From Lactobacillus bombicola (lineage in GTDB: Bacteria; Bacillota; Bacilli; Lactobacillales; Lactobacillaceae), in NCBI RefSeq assembly GCF_900112665.1, contig NZ_FOMN01000004.1, positions 62,001 through 126,000 of the forward strand: DNA of 64,000 bases. The letters are read 5' to 3'. The translations under genes and the position numbers were made by a program. Below, in pieces: positions 47,074 to 57,567 of the stretch (positions are counted from its first letter, which is position 1; each line of letters begins with the position of its first letter). The notes beneath the pieces were generated by a model that saw only the letters and a program-made list of their open reading frames with translations, had not been told where the DNA came from and searched no databases.

Positions 47074-48885
47074 ATGTGTGGAATTGTTGGTCTCGTAGGT
47101 AAAGAAGCAAAAGAAATCGTGCTAAATGGTCTAACTAAGTTAGAGTACCGCGGCTATGATTCTGCCGGAATCTATTTGAATGATTTGGCGGGTAATGAAT
47201 ATTTGACTAAGACTACCGGTAGAATTCAAAATTTAAAAGAGCAAATGCAAACAAAAGAGCAAGGATTAGTAGGAATTGGGCACACTCGCTGGGCTACACA
47301 TGGCGAACCTACTGATAACAATGCTCATCCTCAATTTGATCAAATGAAACGCTTTTATATGGTTCACAATGGGGTAATTGAAAATTATCAGGAAATAAAA
47401 GATAAATACTTAAAAAATGTAATTTTTAAATCAAATACGGATACTGAAGTTATGGTTCAATTAATCAGTAAAATTGTTCAAGAACAGGAGTTAGATACCT
47501 TTAGTGCACTAAAACAAGCTTTGAATTTAATTAGGGGTTCATATGCAATTTTATTAGTTGATAATAAATATCCTGATCATATCTATATCGCTAAAAACAA
47601 GTCGCCGTTAATGTTAGGTTTAGGCCATAATTTTAATATTATAGCTTCAGATGCTCTTTCAGTTTTGGATCAAACAAAAACTTTTATTGATATCCAAGAT
47701 GGTGAAGTTGGTGATATTACTAAAAATAACTATAAATTAGAAACACTTGATGGAAAAGCGGTGGCACATCAGTCATATCAAGTTAATATTGACCCTAATG
47801 CTGCAAGTAAGGGAACTTACGAATTTTATATGTTAAAAGAAATTTGTGAACAACCAACTGTTTTACATCATTTGGCACAAACTTATCTCGATCAGGCTGG
47901 TACACCTCAAGTTGATCCGAAAATTACCACTGGTCTATCTCGTGCTGATCGTATTTATATTTTTGCTGCAGGTACAAGTTATCATGCAGGTCTAGTTGGC
48001 AAAGAAATTATTGAAGAATTGACAGAGATACCGACCGAAGTTGCTTTTGCTTCAGAAGCAGGATATCATTTTCCAATCTTATCGCAGCATCCTTTCTTTA
48101 TTTTTCTTTCGCAATCTGGAGAAACGGCTGATTCTCGGGTGGTTTTGCAGGAAGCAATAAAGCATAAAATTCCTTGTTTAACTTTGACTAATGTTCCCAA
48201 TTCAACTCTAGCCCGTGAAGCTAATTATGCAATGTCGCTTGAGGCGGGGCCAGAAATTGCAGTAGCTTCAACTAAAGCTTACATTGCCCAAATTACAGTT
48301 GAAGCCATTTTGGCTAAGGCTGTAGGTGAGAAGTTAGCTAAAAAAAGAGCGAAAGATTTCTTGTTAAAAGAAAACCTTGCCTTGGCTGCTCAAGGAATTG
48401 AGCAGGTTCTTTCGACCCAAGATAAAATTGCTCAACTAGCCCAAAAATATTTAGTATCATCGCGTAATGCATTTTATATTGGACGGGGAATTGATTACCC
48501 TGTTGCTTTAGAAGCAGCATTAAAATTAAAAGAAGTTTCGTATATTCAAACAGAAGGTTTTGCAGCTGCAGAATTAAAGCACGGTACGATTTCATTAATT
48601 GAACCCGGTACGCCGGTAATTGCATTAATCAATGATCCATTAACTGCAGATTTAATGCGCGGAAACATTCAAGAAGTTATTGCCAGAGGGGCAAAAGTAA
48701 TTACTATTGCTAGTCAAAGTTTGGCTAAAGCTAATGATGATATCGTTTTGACTAATCTTAATTATTATTTAAGTCCACTTATTTCTGTTGTAGCGGCACA
48801 GTTATTTGCCTACTATACTTCTAAAATAAAAGGACTAGATGTTGATAAACCAAGAAACTTAGCTAAAAGTGTTACCGTAGAATAA
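47074..48885 (+). CDS. glmS: Glutamine-fructose-6-phosphate aminotransferase (isomerizing)
   Basis: Makes glucosamine-6-phosphate from fructose-6-phosphate and glutamine, the entry step to amino sugars. The 603-residue protein has the N-terminal nucleophile cysteine (MCGIVGLVG), glutaminase motifs GHTRWATHGEP and HNGVIENYQE, and two SIS domains (AAGTSYHAGLVG and YIGRGIDYPVALEAALKLKE). It ends DKPRNLAKSVTVE, the standard terminus. The RBS is AAAGGAGAA. It stands alone between terminators. Confidence 0.98.
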   Translation: MCGIVGLVGKEAKEIVLNGLTKLEYRGYDSAGIYLNDLAGNEYLTKTTGRIQNLKEQMQTKEQGLVGIGHTRWATHGEPTDNNAHPQFDQMKRFYMVHNGVIENYQEIKDKYLKNVIFKSNTDTEVMVQLISKIVQEQELDTFSALKQALNLIRGSYAILLVDNKYPDHIYIAKNKSPLMLGLGHNFNIIASDALSVLDQTKTFIDIQDGEVGDITKNNYKLETLDGKAVAHQSYQVNIDPNAASKGTYEFYMLKEICEQPTVLHHLAQTYLDQAGTPQVDPKITTGLSRADRIYIFAAGTSYHAGLVGKEIIEELTEIPTEVAFASEAGYHFPILSQHPFFIFLSQSGETADSRVVLQEAIKHKIPCLTLTNVPNSTLAREANYAMSLEAGPEIAVASTKAYIAQITVEAILAKAVGEKLAKKRAKDFLLKENLALAAQGIEQVLSTQDKIAQLAQKYLVSSRNAFYIGRGIDYPVALEAALKLKEVSYIQTEGFAAAELKHGTISLIEPGTPVIALINDPLTADLMRGNIQEVIARGAKVITIASQSLAKANDDIVLTNLNYYLSPLISVVAAQLFAYYTSKIKGLDVDKPRNLAKSVTVE

Positions 48886-48904
48886 AGTATATCTAAATAA
48901 AAAG

Positions 48905-48932
48905 AAAAGGTCGTAAGTAATTACGACTTTTT
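48905..48932 (+). terminator. Terminator after glmS
   Basis: AAAGGTCGTAA and TTACGACTTTT form a stem with one G-T pair and a GTAA loop. Confidence 0.85.
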
Positions 48933-48975
48933 GTATAATGAAGCTAATAATGCTAAAAAGTGGGAGGAAAAAATT

Positions 48976-49791
48976 TTGGCAATTAAAATAATTGCAGTTG
49001 ATTTGGATGGAACTCTGCTCACAAGTAATAATCAAATCTTGCCTGAAACTGAGAGAGTATTAAAGCAGGTAAGTCGTCAGGGAATTAAAGTTGTTTTAGC
49101 AACAGGTCGTCCTTTATCTGGTGCAATGCCCTATAATCGACAATTAGAATTAATGGGAAAAGACCAATATGACATTGTTTTTAATGGTGCAGTAATTCAA
49201 GACTTAGCTGGTAACATTTTAATGAATCAAAAGATGGGCTATCAAGATTTTACTAATATGTTACGTTTACAACGTTTAGCTCATGTGAATTTACATTTTG
49301 AAACGCCTGATTGCTTTTGGACTTGTGATCGTGATATAGGAACTAACTTGGCAAATAACGGTGCAGTTACTAACAATATGATTAAAATTAGACGACCAGA
49401 AGAAATTCCGCAAGCTTTTTCTTTTAACAAGATTGGTTTCAGTTTAATTGATGATCTTCAAGAAATGGACAAGCTATGGAATAATATTCCTGAATGGGTA
49501 TTTAAGAAGTACGATGTAGTAAGAAGTTTTGCAGAAATCATTGAAATCAATGATAAGATTGCTTCTAAGGGTAATGCTTTAATCCAATTAGCTGATCGCC
49601 TTAAAATTCAGCAAAAAGACGTGATGATTTTTGGCGACCAGGGTAATGATATTTCAATGTTTTCTAACCCCAACTTTAAAAAAATAGCGATGGGTAATGC
49701 TATCGAATTAATTAAGGATAAAGCTGATTATGTAACTGATGATAATAATCATAATGGAATTGCTAAAGCAATAAAAAAATTTGTTTTGTAG
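48976..49791 (+). CDS. HAD-superfamily (Cof-type) phosphatase
   Basis: A 271-residue Cof-type hydrolase. The start is TTG 48976, about 7 bases after GGGAGGA; a longer frame from 48931 would start in the promoter region, where TATAAT lies at 48934-48939. Motifs are VDLDGTLL, ATGRP and IFGDQGNDISMFSNPNFKKI. Substrate unknown; family members act on sugar phosphates and related metabolites. Confidence 0.88.
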   Translation: MAIKIIAVDLDGTLLTSNNQILPETERVLKQVSRQGIKVVLATGRPLSGAMPYNRQLELMGKDQYDIVFNGAVIQDLAGNILMNQKMGYQDFTNMLRLQRLAHVNLHFETPDCFWTCDRDIGTNLANNGAVTNNMIKIRRPEEIPQAFSFNKIGFSLIDDLQEMDKLWNNIPEWVFKKYDVVRSFAEIIEINDKIASKGNALIQLADRLKIQQKDVMIFGDQGNDISMFSNPNFKKIAMGNAIELIKDKADYVTDDNNHNGIAKAIKKFVL

Positions 49792-49815
49792 TAAAATAAA
49801 GTAGAGTTGATTATT

Positions 49816-50253
49816 ATGGTAGAAAAAAAGATAGAACATAATGTTTCAGAAGCTGAGTGGGAAGTAATGCGGATTATTTGGACCCTTGGTGAGACTCATA
49901 CTGGTGACGTGATTGAACAACTGCAAACAAAAAAGCATTGGTCAGAATCAACAATCAAGACTTTAATGGGACGTTTGGTCAAGAAGGGCTTACTACAAAC
50001 GCGCAAAGATGGGCGACGGTTTGCTTATTCGGCGACAGTTAGTCAAATTGAAATGATGATTAAGGTGACTAACCAATTAATGGATCATATGTGTGATATG
50101 CATAAGGGTCAGGTATTGATTGAAATACTAAAAGGGCTGCCCCTATCTCAAAGTGATATTGCAACTATTGAAAATGAGCTTATTTTAAAAAAAGCCCATG
50201 CACCTAAAATGGTTCCTTGTAATTGTTTAGCTTCAGGTCAACACAATTGTTAA
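49816..50253 (+). CDS. copY: Copper-responsive repressor, CopY/BlaI family
   Basis: A 145-residue winged-helix repressor. ATG 49816 begins MVEKKIEHNVSEAEWEVMRI, the usual CopY start. The recognition region is HWSESTIKTLMGRLVKKGLL. The C-terminus is VPCNCLASGQHNC: a CxC pair (C135, C137) then His143 and Cys145, a variant of the CopY CxCxxxxCxC metal hook. Boxes of the CopY type (TACAnnTGTA) are at the cupA-copA promoter 3.8 kb away, not obviously before copY itself. The metal-binding tail favours CopY over BlaI. Confidence 0.85.
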   Translation: MVEKKIEHNVSEAEWEVMRIIWTLGETHTGDVIEQLQTKKHWSESTIKTLMGRLVKKGLLQTRKDGRRFAYSATVSQIEMMIKVTNQLMDHMCDMHKGQVLIEILKGLPLSQSDIATIENELILKKAHAPKMVPCNCLASGQHNC

Positions 50254-50279
50254 TCAAATTAATAATTAGGAGGTTATAA

Positions 50280-50999
50280 ATGAGAAGGTTTGGCAGTATT
50301 TTAATGCGTTTGGTATTTACTGTTTTGTTATGTGTATCAGGATTTTTGTTACTGGAAAGTCCAGTAATTATGGCTGTACCTAATGTCCCGCAAATGGCTA
50401 AAACACTTATTCAAAAGAGTATTGACCAATCAGATAATGATAGTTTTAAAGGTACATATCGGTTGGCTAAGGAATTGGGCGTAGAAGATAAAATTCTAGA
50501 ACAATTGCCGCGCAAATACCATCAAAATATATCTTATGTTAGTATGTATAACCTTAGTGTTACCTATCGCGAAAATGGAGAGTTAACCGCAAAAAATTTA
50601 GCTCTACCAGCTAATAACAAAGTACAAGAAGCAGTAAATTATGTAATTATAAATAACATTAATGATAACCTTAAAAAAAATAAAAAAGATGTTAACCAAA
50701 CTATTGCTATCTTTCATTATTGCTTTTTTGGTTTGATTATTCTCTTTGCAATTGCTATTATCCTTGTTTTATTTGGTAAATGGTGGGCATCAATTGCTAT
50801 TTTGTTAGCTACTGTTGGCTCTTTTGGAGCCTTACAGTTCTACAGTAATAATGTTTTGCATAATTTACAAATGCAATATCATGGTATCACGTTAATCACT
50901 TCGTCTGCACTTTGGTTAGGCTTAGCCATCGGGTTGGTTGCTCTGATTCTCTGGCCACCAATTTTGAAAATTACGAAAAAAAATGGACATGATAATTAA
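50280..50999 (+). CDS. Membrane protein of unknown function next to copY
   Basis: A 239-residue protein. One N-terminal helix (about 5-32) is followed by an outside domain of about 110 residues with no cysteines, and three C-terminal helices (near 145-168, 170-192 and 208-230). It begins 26 bases after copY, behind a strong AGGAGG, so the two are probably co-expressed. I know no family for it. The position suggests a link with metal or envelope stress, but nothing in the protein itself shows metal ligands. Confidence 0.8.
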   Translation: MRRFGSILMRLVFTVLLCVSGFLLLESPVIMAVPNVPQMAKTLIQKSIDQSDNDSFKGTYRLAKELGVEDKILEQLPRKYHQNISYVSMYNLSVTYRENGELTAKNLALPANNKVQEAVNYVIINNINDNLKKNKKDVNQTIAIFHYCFFGLIILFAIAIILVLFGKWWASIAILLATVGSFGALQFYSNNVLHNLQMQYHGITLITSSALWLGLAIGLVALILWPPILKITKKNGHDN

Positions 51000-51023
51000 A
51001 AATGTTAAATGATTAATTAGATA

Positions 51024-51060
51024 AATAACCGCTAGTCTTAAAGACTAGCGGTTATTTTGT
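51024..51060 (+). terminator. Terminator after the copY-linked membrane protein
   Basis: ATAACCGCTAGTCTT and AAGACTAGCGGTTAT form a perfect 15-bp stem followed by TTTTG. Confidence 0.92.
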
Positions 51061-51121
51061 TGCGTTTTTAAAAAATTCAAATTTAGGCTATTTGTGCGGG
51101 TCTAACTTAAATTAGCAATAA

Positions 51122-52267
<1,146 letters not shown>

Positions 52268-52313
52268 TTAGTGCACTCTCCTTACTTAGAATTATTAAAG
52301 TTAAATTGATTAC

Positions 52314-52342
52314 ACTTTACTAGGGAATTGCATGGCGGTCAA
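52314..52342 (-). promoter_or_regulatory. Promoter of guaB
   Basis: On the minus strand TTGACC (52342-52337), a 17-base spacer and TAAAGT (52319-52314), about 50 bases before the start codon. Confidence 0.7.
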
Positions 52343-52375
52343 GTGTTAATTTTTAATAAAATTAAATTTTTTATG

Positions 52376-52388
52376 TAATCCGAACAAA
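52376..52388 (+). promoter_or_regulatory. Possible PurR box between guaB and add
   Basis: TAATCCGAACAAA contains CCGAAC, the core of the PurBox AWWWCCGAACWWT of lactic acid bacteria and B. subtilis. It lies between two divergent purine genes. Only one copy is seen, and the flank matches partially. Confidence 0.35.
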
Positions 52389-52561
52389 AAAATAGTTTTT
52401 ATTTTTATTGTAAACATTTAAGCGAAGTGATATTATTTTTTTAAGTTAAAAATAAGTAGTTATATTTCTTGTGTTAAGTTGATTATATTTGCTGAAAAGC
52501 AATTATTTATAGTGCTTATTTAGGTATAAATAATAAATTTAAGAAAAAGAAAGAGGAACAA

Positions 52562-53587
52562 ATGAATAAAGAATTGACCCGTGAATTTATTGCTGGTTTA
52601 CCTAAAGCCGAACTACATGTTCATATTGAAGGAACGCTTGAACCAGAATTAGAATTTACCTGTGCGCAACGTAATCAAATTGATATTCAAGCTAAGTCAC
52701 CGGCTGATATAGATCATAGCTATGGTTATGGTCTAACGGAATTCTTGAAGGCCTATTACCGAGGTATGAAAGTTTTGCGTACTGAACAAGACTTTTATGA
52801 AGTAACTTGGTCCTTTTTACAAAAGATGGCTCAAAGTAATGTTAAACATGTTGAGTTGTTTTTTGATCCTCAAGCCCATACTACTAGGGGGATTGCTTTT
52901 GAAACTGTGATCGAGGGAATTCACGCCGCAATTGTGGATGCGCAAGCTTTAGGAGTTGATACGCAATTAGTCATGTGTTTTTTACGTGAGCTTTCCAAAC
53001 AATCGGCATGGGAAACCTTAGCATCAGCTAAACCATATCATGAAAAAGGTTGGATTATTGGGGTGGGGCTTGATTCAGCTGAACACCATAATCCGCCTTT
53101 AAAATTTATGACTGTCTTTGATGAGGCACAGCGACAAGGATATTTTTTGACCATGCATTGTGACCCTAAGCAAGTTGACTCGGTTGAGCATGTTAAGCAA
53201 GCTCTTGAAATTATTGAAGTTGATCGGCTCGACCATGGTATGAGTATAGTGCAAAATGCCGATTTAATGGAATATTTAATTAGTCAACAAATTGGGATTA
53301 CCGCTTGTCCAATTGCTTATTATTATACTCGTAAGGATATGGAGCAAAAGGCTATTATGGAATTGTTTGCTAAAGGTGCTGTAATCAGTCTTAATTCTGA
53401 TGATCCTTCATATAAGGGCGGCAATTATATTAATGACGTTTATTACAAGTTTGGTCAAAAATGTGGTTGGGGTGAAGATGAGATTGTACAAATAGCTCGG
53501 AATTCTTTCCAGAGTGCGTGGATTAGTCCTGAAGCTAAAACTAGCTATTTGCAACAGATTGATGCTTATTTACAAAACTTAGGTTAA
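52562..53587 (+). CDS. add: Adenosine deaminase
   Basis: Deaminates adenosine to inosine in purine salvage. The 341-residue TIM barrel has the zinc ligands in AELHVHIEGTLEPE (His19, His21), the LTMHCDP histidine (near 198) and SLNSDDPSYKGG (near 280), which holds the zinc aspartate. The RBS AAAGAGGAAC precedes ATG 52562. It is divergent from guaB, so two genes on the purine interconversion path share one control region. Confidence 0.95.
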   Translation: MNKELTREFIAGLPKAELHVHIEGTLEPELEFTCAQRNQIDIQAKSPADIDHSYGYGLTEFLKAYYRGMKVLRTEQDFYEVTWSFLQKMAQSNVKHVELFFDPQAHTTRGIAFETVIEGIHAAIVDAQALGVDTQLVMCFLRELSKQSAWETLASAKPYHEKGWIIGVGLDSAEHHNPPLKFMTVFDEAQRQGYFLTMHCDPKQVDSVEHVKQALEIIEVDRLDHGMSIVQNADLMEYLISQQIGITACPIAYYYTRKDMEQKAIMELFAKGAVISLNSDDPSYKGGNYINDVYYKFGQKCGWGEDEIVQIARNSFQSAWISPEAKTSYLQQIDAYLQNLG

Positions 53588-53591
53588 AGCT

Positions 53592-53627
53592 AAAAAAGGT
53601 TATTCTAACTAAGAATAGCCTTTTTTA
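53592..53627 (+). terminator. Terminator after add
   Basis: AAAAAAGGTTATTCT and AGAATAGCCTTTTTT form a stem with one G-T/C mismatch region and T run. Confidence 0.88.
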
Positions 53628-53639
53628 TAAGCAATTTTG

Positions 53640-53688
53640 TTTACATTTGTCATCATATCCGGTATATTTAACTTAGTTTACAAATGTA
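53640..53688 (+). promoter_or_regulatory. cupA-copA promoter with CopY boxes
   Basis: TTTACA (53640-53645), a 17-base spacer and TATATT (53663-53668). A near-match cop box TACATTTGTC (53642-53651) overlaps the -35, and a perfect TACAAATGTA (53679-53688), matching TACAnnTGTA, lies just after the likely start site. This is the double-box layout of CopY-controlled promoters. Confidence 0.88.
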
Positions 53689-53717
53689 AATACGACTTTT
53701 ACTAAGGAGAGTATATC

Positions 53718-54089
53718 ATGGCTAAAATTATTATTTTAATAACTGGTCTAGCAGGAATCGCTTTTATTGCATGGTGGTTTTTTGGAAAGCATACAGTGCA
53801 AACAAAAATGGCTAAAGTATTTAAGAATAAGCAAAGTGTTGATATTGCTGTCAAGGGCGGATACTTTCCCGAAAAAGTGATTTTGAAGCGTGGGATACCT
53901 GCAACATTAAACTTTAAGCGACTTGATTCTGCTAGTTGTCTTGATCATGTAATCTTCTCCGATTTGGGAATTAATCAAGAATTGCCTGAAGGAAAAGTTG
54001 AATCAGTTAAGATAGATACAACCAAATCTGGTGAGTACAATTGGCAATGCAGTATGAATATGTTTCATGGCAAAGTTATTGTAAAGTAA
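53718..54089 (+). CDS. cupA: Membrane-anchored cupredoxin-like copper chaperone, CupA type
   Basis: A 123-residue protein with one N-terminal helix (about 4-22) and an outside cupredoxin fold. Potential Cu(I) ligands are C74 and H77 (SCLDHVIF) and C111, M113, M115 and H117 (CSMNMFHG), the Cys/Met arrangement of Streptococcus pneumoniae CupA, which has the same length. CupA binds Cu(I) and hands it to the export ATPase. It lies 18 bases ahead of the copper ATPase gene, behind CopY boxes. Confidence 0.87.
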   Translation: MAKIIILITGLAGIAFIAWWFFGKHTVQTKMAKVFKNKQSVDIAVKGGYFPEKVILKRGIPATLNFKRLDSASCLDHVIFSDLGINQELPEGKVESVKIDTTKSGEYNWQCSMNMFHGKVIVK

Positions 54090-54107
54090 ATTTGCGGGAG
54101 ATTTAAT

Positions 54108-56015
54108 ATGAAAATTACAACACGATTTTGGACATCGTTAATCCTATCAATACCAATGTTGTTAGAAATGATCATTCATCCCTTCACGGGTTGGATGCTC
54201 CCAGGTGGTAATTGGACAATGTTTGTGCTTACAAGCATTATTATGTTTCTTGCTGCTGGTCAATTTATTACAAGTGCTTGGGCTGCTTTTTTAAAGCATC
54301 ATGCCAACATGGATACATTGGTTGCGCTTGGGACATTAACGACTTACATTTATAGTGTTTATGCAATGTTGACGAAGCGACCGGTTTTCTTTGAAACGGC
54401 CGCTTTTGTTATTACATTCGTTTTACTAGGTCAAGTGTTAGAAGAAAAAATGCGTAGCAATGCTTCTAGCGCTATAAGTAAACTAATTAACTTAAATGCA
54501 AAAAATGCTCTTGTTAAGCGTGGGCAAGATTTTATTCAAATTCCCGTTAGTCAAGTCGTTAAAAATGATTTAATCCAGGTAAAGCCTGGTGAAAAAATTC
54601 CGGTTGATGGAAAGATAATTTCAGGTTCATCAAATATTGATGAGTCAATGATAACAGGTGAAAGCATGCCTGTGACAAAGACAGTTGGTGACCAGGTAAT
54701 CGGAGCAACAATCAACCAAACAGGCTCGTTTGTTTTTACAGCTGAAAAAGTTGGTAATGATACAATGCTTGCTCAAATTATTGCAATCGTCAAAAAGGCA
54801 CAAAGTAGTCATGCTCCAATACAAAAATTGACAGATAAAGTTGCCAATATTTTTGTACCAACTGTATTAATTATTGCTATTGCTACTTTTGTTGTTTGGA
54901 ATGTCTTCTTAGGACAAGCCATTCCAACTGCACTTAATTATGCCGTTAGTGTAATGGTAATTGCCTGTCCCTGTGCCCTAGGCTTAGCTACGCCAACTGC
55001 TTTAATGGTTGGAACTGGCCGAGGAACCAAGATGGGAATTTTGATCAAAAATGGTGAAATTCTTGAAGCTGTTAATCATATTGGAACAATGGTTTTTGAT
55101 AAAACTGGCACGTTAACCGAAGGCAAACCTGAAGTAACTGATCTAATTGGTAACAAGCAACAGGTAGTGCCAATTGCTGCTGGATTAGAAAAGTTATCGG
55201 AACACCCACTGGCGGCTGCAATTATTACCTATGCCAACAAAGAAAAGATAGTACCTGCAGTTGTTAGTGACTTTCAGGTTCTAGAGGGACGCGGCGTTTG
55301 TGGGAAAATTGGGACTGAATCTGTCTACATTGGCAAATTAGTATCTGCTGCTAATTTGAAAATTTCTGTAAGTTTGGCCAATGAGGCAGAGAGATTAGAG
55401 ACAGCAGCTAAAACGGTTGTTGCTGTTTCAGTTCAAAATGAAGTCATTGGCTTAATTGCAATTCAAGATGCGCCAAAAAAGAACGCAAAAGAAGCGATTA
55501 GCGAGCTTAAACAAATGGGTTTGCAAACCGTAATGTTAACTGGTGATAATCAAAAAGTAGCACAGTCAATTGCCGAGCAAGTCGGCATAAAGCGGGTAAT
55601 CGCTGGTGTCTTACCCACCGATAAGTCAGATGTTATTAAAAAATTACAAGAAAAACATTATGTGGCTTTTGTGGGTGATGGGATTAATGATGCGCCCGCA
55701 TTAACACAAGCAAATGTTGGAATTGCAATGGGATCCGGTACAGATGTGGCAATAGATGCTGGTGGTATTGTTTTAATGAATAATGATTTGACAGCAGTGG
55801 TACGTGCATTAAAACTGAGCCGGAAGACTTTTCAGCGAATTAAGCTTAACCTGTTTTGGGCCTTTATTTATAATATTATAGGTATTCCAATTGCCGCTGG
55901 CGTTTTTGCTGGAGTTGGTTTGATTTTAAGTCCAGAAATTGCTGGTTTGGCAATGGCCTTTAGTTCATTATCAGTTGTTATTAGCTCGGTTTTATTAGGT
56001 AAAAGTAAAATATAA
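54108..56015 (+). CDS. copA: Copper-exporting P1B-type ATPase without metal-binding domain
   Basis: A 635-residue heavy-metal ATPase with eight predicted helices. Motifs: TGES in the actuator domain, the transport motif CPC (287-289), the phosphorylation site DKTGT (D331), the HP of the nucleotide domain (SEHPLAAAI), GDGINDAP, and the final-helix MAFSSLSV. It starts directly at the first helix ([20 protein letters not shown]). The usual N-terminal HMA (CxxC) domain is absent, so metal delivery probably relies on CupA. The CPC and final MxxSS motifs indicate Cu(I) specificity. Confidence 0.94.
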   Translation: MKITTRFWTSLILSIPMLLEMIIHPFTGWMLPGGNWTMFVLTSIIMFLAAGQFITSAWAAFLKHHANMDTLVALGTLTTYIYSVYAMLTKRPVFFETAAFVITFVLLGQVLEEKMRSNASSAISKLINLNAKNALVKRGQDFIQIPVSQVVKNDLIQVKPGEKIPVDGKIISGSSNIDESMITGESMPVTKTVGDQVIGATINQTGSFVFTAEKVGNDTMLAQIIAIVKKAQSSHAPIQKLTDKVANIFVPTVLIIAIATFVVWNVFLGQAIPTALNYAVSVMVIACPCALGLATPTALMVGTGRGTKMGILIKNGEILEAVNHIGTMVFDKTGTLTEGKPEVTDLIGNKQQVVPIAAGLEKLSEHPLAAAIITYANKEKIVPAVVSDFQVLEGRGVCGKIGTESVYIGKLVSAANLKISVSLANEAERLETAAKTVVAVSVQNEVIGLIAIQDAPKKNAKEAISELKQMGLQTVMLTGDNQKVAQSIAEQVGIKRVIAGVLPTDKSDVIKKLQEKHYVAFVGDGINDAPALTQANVGIAMGSGTDVAIDAGGIVLMNNDLTAVVRALKLSRKTFQRIKLNLFWAFIYNIIGIPIAAGVFAGVGLILSPEIAGLAMAFSSLSVVISSVLLGKSKI

Positions 56016-56031
56016 ATACTTAAGTGATAAT

Positions 56032-56066
56032 AAAAAGCGGATACTGTTAAAGTAGCCGCTTTTTAT
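56032..56066. terminator. Terminator between copA and the ABC-2 exporter genes
   Basis: AAAAAGCGGATACT pairs with AGTAGCCGCTTTTT with one mismatch; it serves both convergent transcripts. Confidence 0.85.
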
Positions 56067-56109
56067 TTGAGCCATTTTTTAGCTTAAGTTAGAAAAAGTA
56101 ATAATTTGC

Positions 56110-56832
56110 TTAATTATATTTATGATGTCTGGTCTTTAACACATGTTTGCTTTGTATGATATAAGTTATAATTCCAATTGTTAACCAAATTAGGGTAACT
56201 AAAAGACTACTGCTTAAATCGGCATATTTAAACTTAATTAAATTAATAGGACCATAAAAAGGGAAGAGTAGCGCAATTTTTTCTAGCCATTTGGGATAGG
56301 CCGAAATAACTACTAAAATTCCGGCAACTAAACTCATTACCGAACTGATCAGATTTGACAGAAAATATGGGTCATTCATTTCCCAACTAATGGCCCAGGC
56401 AGTAAAGCCTAAAATTATGCCAAATAAACATAGTAAGGGTAAGACTAGGATAGTGCGATTAATAATTACCAGTGGGGCACCAAAAATTAGGGCCAGGGTT
56501 AAGTTAGATGTTGCTAGAATAAAGCCAGCTATCAAGGCTACGAAAACTTTATTTGTCCAGTAACGTAAGCTAAAAGGCCGTTGGGCAATCATTTCGTAGT
56601 CAATTCCTAAGTTGGCATCGGTAATTAGTGATTGGGTCATGGTCGTCATTGAAAGATTAGTGGCATCAATGGCAATTGATGCTAAAGCGATGGACCAGTT
56701 AAAGTGACCGGTATATTGCATATCAATTAAAACTAAAAGGATCATGTCAACAAAAGGTGTGATAAAAAAGTAAACTAGGATAGTGCGCCAATTTGCCAAA
56801 AATGATAATGATGAAAATTGTGTTTTAAGCAT
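56110..56832 (-). CDS. ABC-2 type exporter permease subunit
   Basis: A 240-residue protein with six hydrophobic helices of the ABC-2 permease kind. It ends in a basic tail (VLKTRHHKYN). Its start overlaps the stop of the upstream permease by one base (TAATG), so the two are translationally coupled, forming a probable heterodimeric channel with the ATPase encoded at 57568. Substrate unknown; such three-gene units often export drugs, bacteriocins or lipids. Confidence 0.8.
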   Translation of the reverse strand: MLKTQFSSLSFLANWRTILVYFFITPFVDMILLVLIDMQYTGHFNWSIALASIAIDATNLSMTTMTQSLITDANLGIDYEMIAQRPFSLRYWTNKVFVALIAGFILATSNLTLALIFGAPLVIINRTILVLPLLCLFGIILGFTAWAISWEMNDPYFLSNLISSVMSLVAGILVVISAYPKWLEKIALLFPFYGPINLIKFKYADLSSSLLVTLIWLTIGIITYIIQSKHVLKTRHHKYN

Positions 56833-57566
56833 TAGATTAAATTTAATTCTCCTTTCTTACGTGCTAACTGGTTAATTTTTTTAACCATTAAAATTATTAA
56901 AAAAAACCAAATTATTAAACTAGAAAAATAAGCCGACCAATTAAAGGTTGAACTAGTGCCAGTTAAAGTGGCTATTGGAGTTGTCATGGGAATAAACCAC
57001 TGGGCGATTTTTATAAATGGCCGCAAAAAATTAGGATTGCCAAAGAGACCCGAAAGTAGAACAAGTGGTATACCAATCAAACTTTCATAAGTAATGGCAT
57101 TGGGAGTGAGGGTAAAGAAAGAGGCAATAAAAATTCCCATAGTTGCCATGGCTAGCCATAATAAAATAACAGTTAAACTAAACTTGAAAGTAATTGCGTC
57201 AGTTGTAACCCCTAAAAGTTGGGCAAGCAACCATGCTAGCGGAAAAGCTGCTAAGCCATAGGTTGAAGCTGGTAATAATAAAGCAATTAAAGACAAGCGT
57301 TCATCGTAAGCGTTATTAATTAAATAAGGTAAAGTTCCCTTGTATCTTTCAAAGCCGATACTGCCAGCAGCAGTGGTACAAGAAGACCACATGCCAAAGA
57401 TTGCACTTTGTAACCATACACTAGTGTTGGTTAATTGATGATTGGCATAGGCGAGCGTATATTGCACCAAAAAGATGGACAGGGTACTCGTCAAAGTCAA
57501 AGTGACAAAATATTGATCTGACAAATATTCTTTAAAATGGAACCAAAACAGGCGGACAAATCTCAT
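56832..57566 (-). CDS. ABC-2 type exporter permease subunit
   Basis: A 244-residue six-helix ABC-2 permease paralogous in plan to its neighbour. The conserved middle region is SIGFERYKGTLPYLINNAYDERLSLIALLLPAS, characteristic of ABC-2 domains. It lies 1 base after the ATPase gene and overlaps the next permease, giving a tight ATPase-permease-permease operon. Confidence 0.8.
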   Translation of the reverse strand: MRFVRLFWFHFKEYLSDQYFVTLTLTSTLSIFLVQYTLAYANHQLTNTSVWLQSAIFGMWSSCTTAAGSIGFERYKGTLPYLINNAYDERLSLIALLLPASTYGLAAFPLAWLLAQLLGVTTDAITFKFSLTVILLWLAMATMGIFIASFFTLTPNAITYESLIGIPLVLLSGLFGNPNFLRPFIKIAQWFIPMTTPIATLTGTSSTFNWSAYFSSLIIWFFLIILMVKKINQLARKKGELNLI

Positions 57567-57567
57567 T

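Noticed and set aside
48338..48625. 95-codon minus-strand frame in glmS
   Set aside because: Antisense shadow within an intact conserved gene; no start signal.
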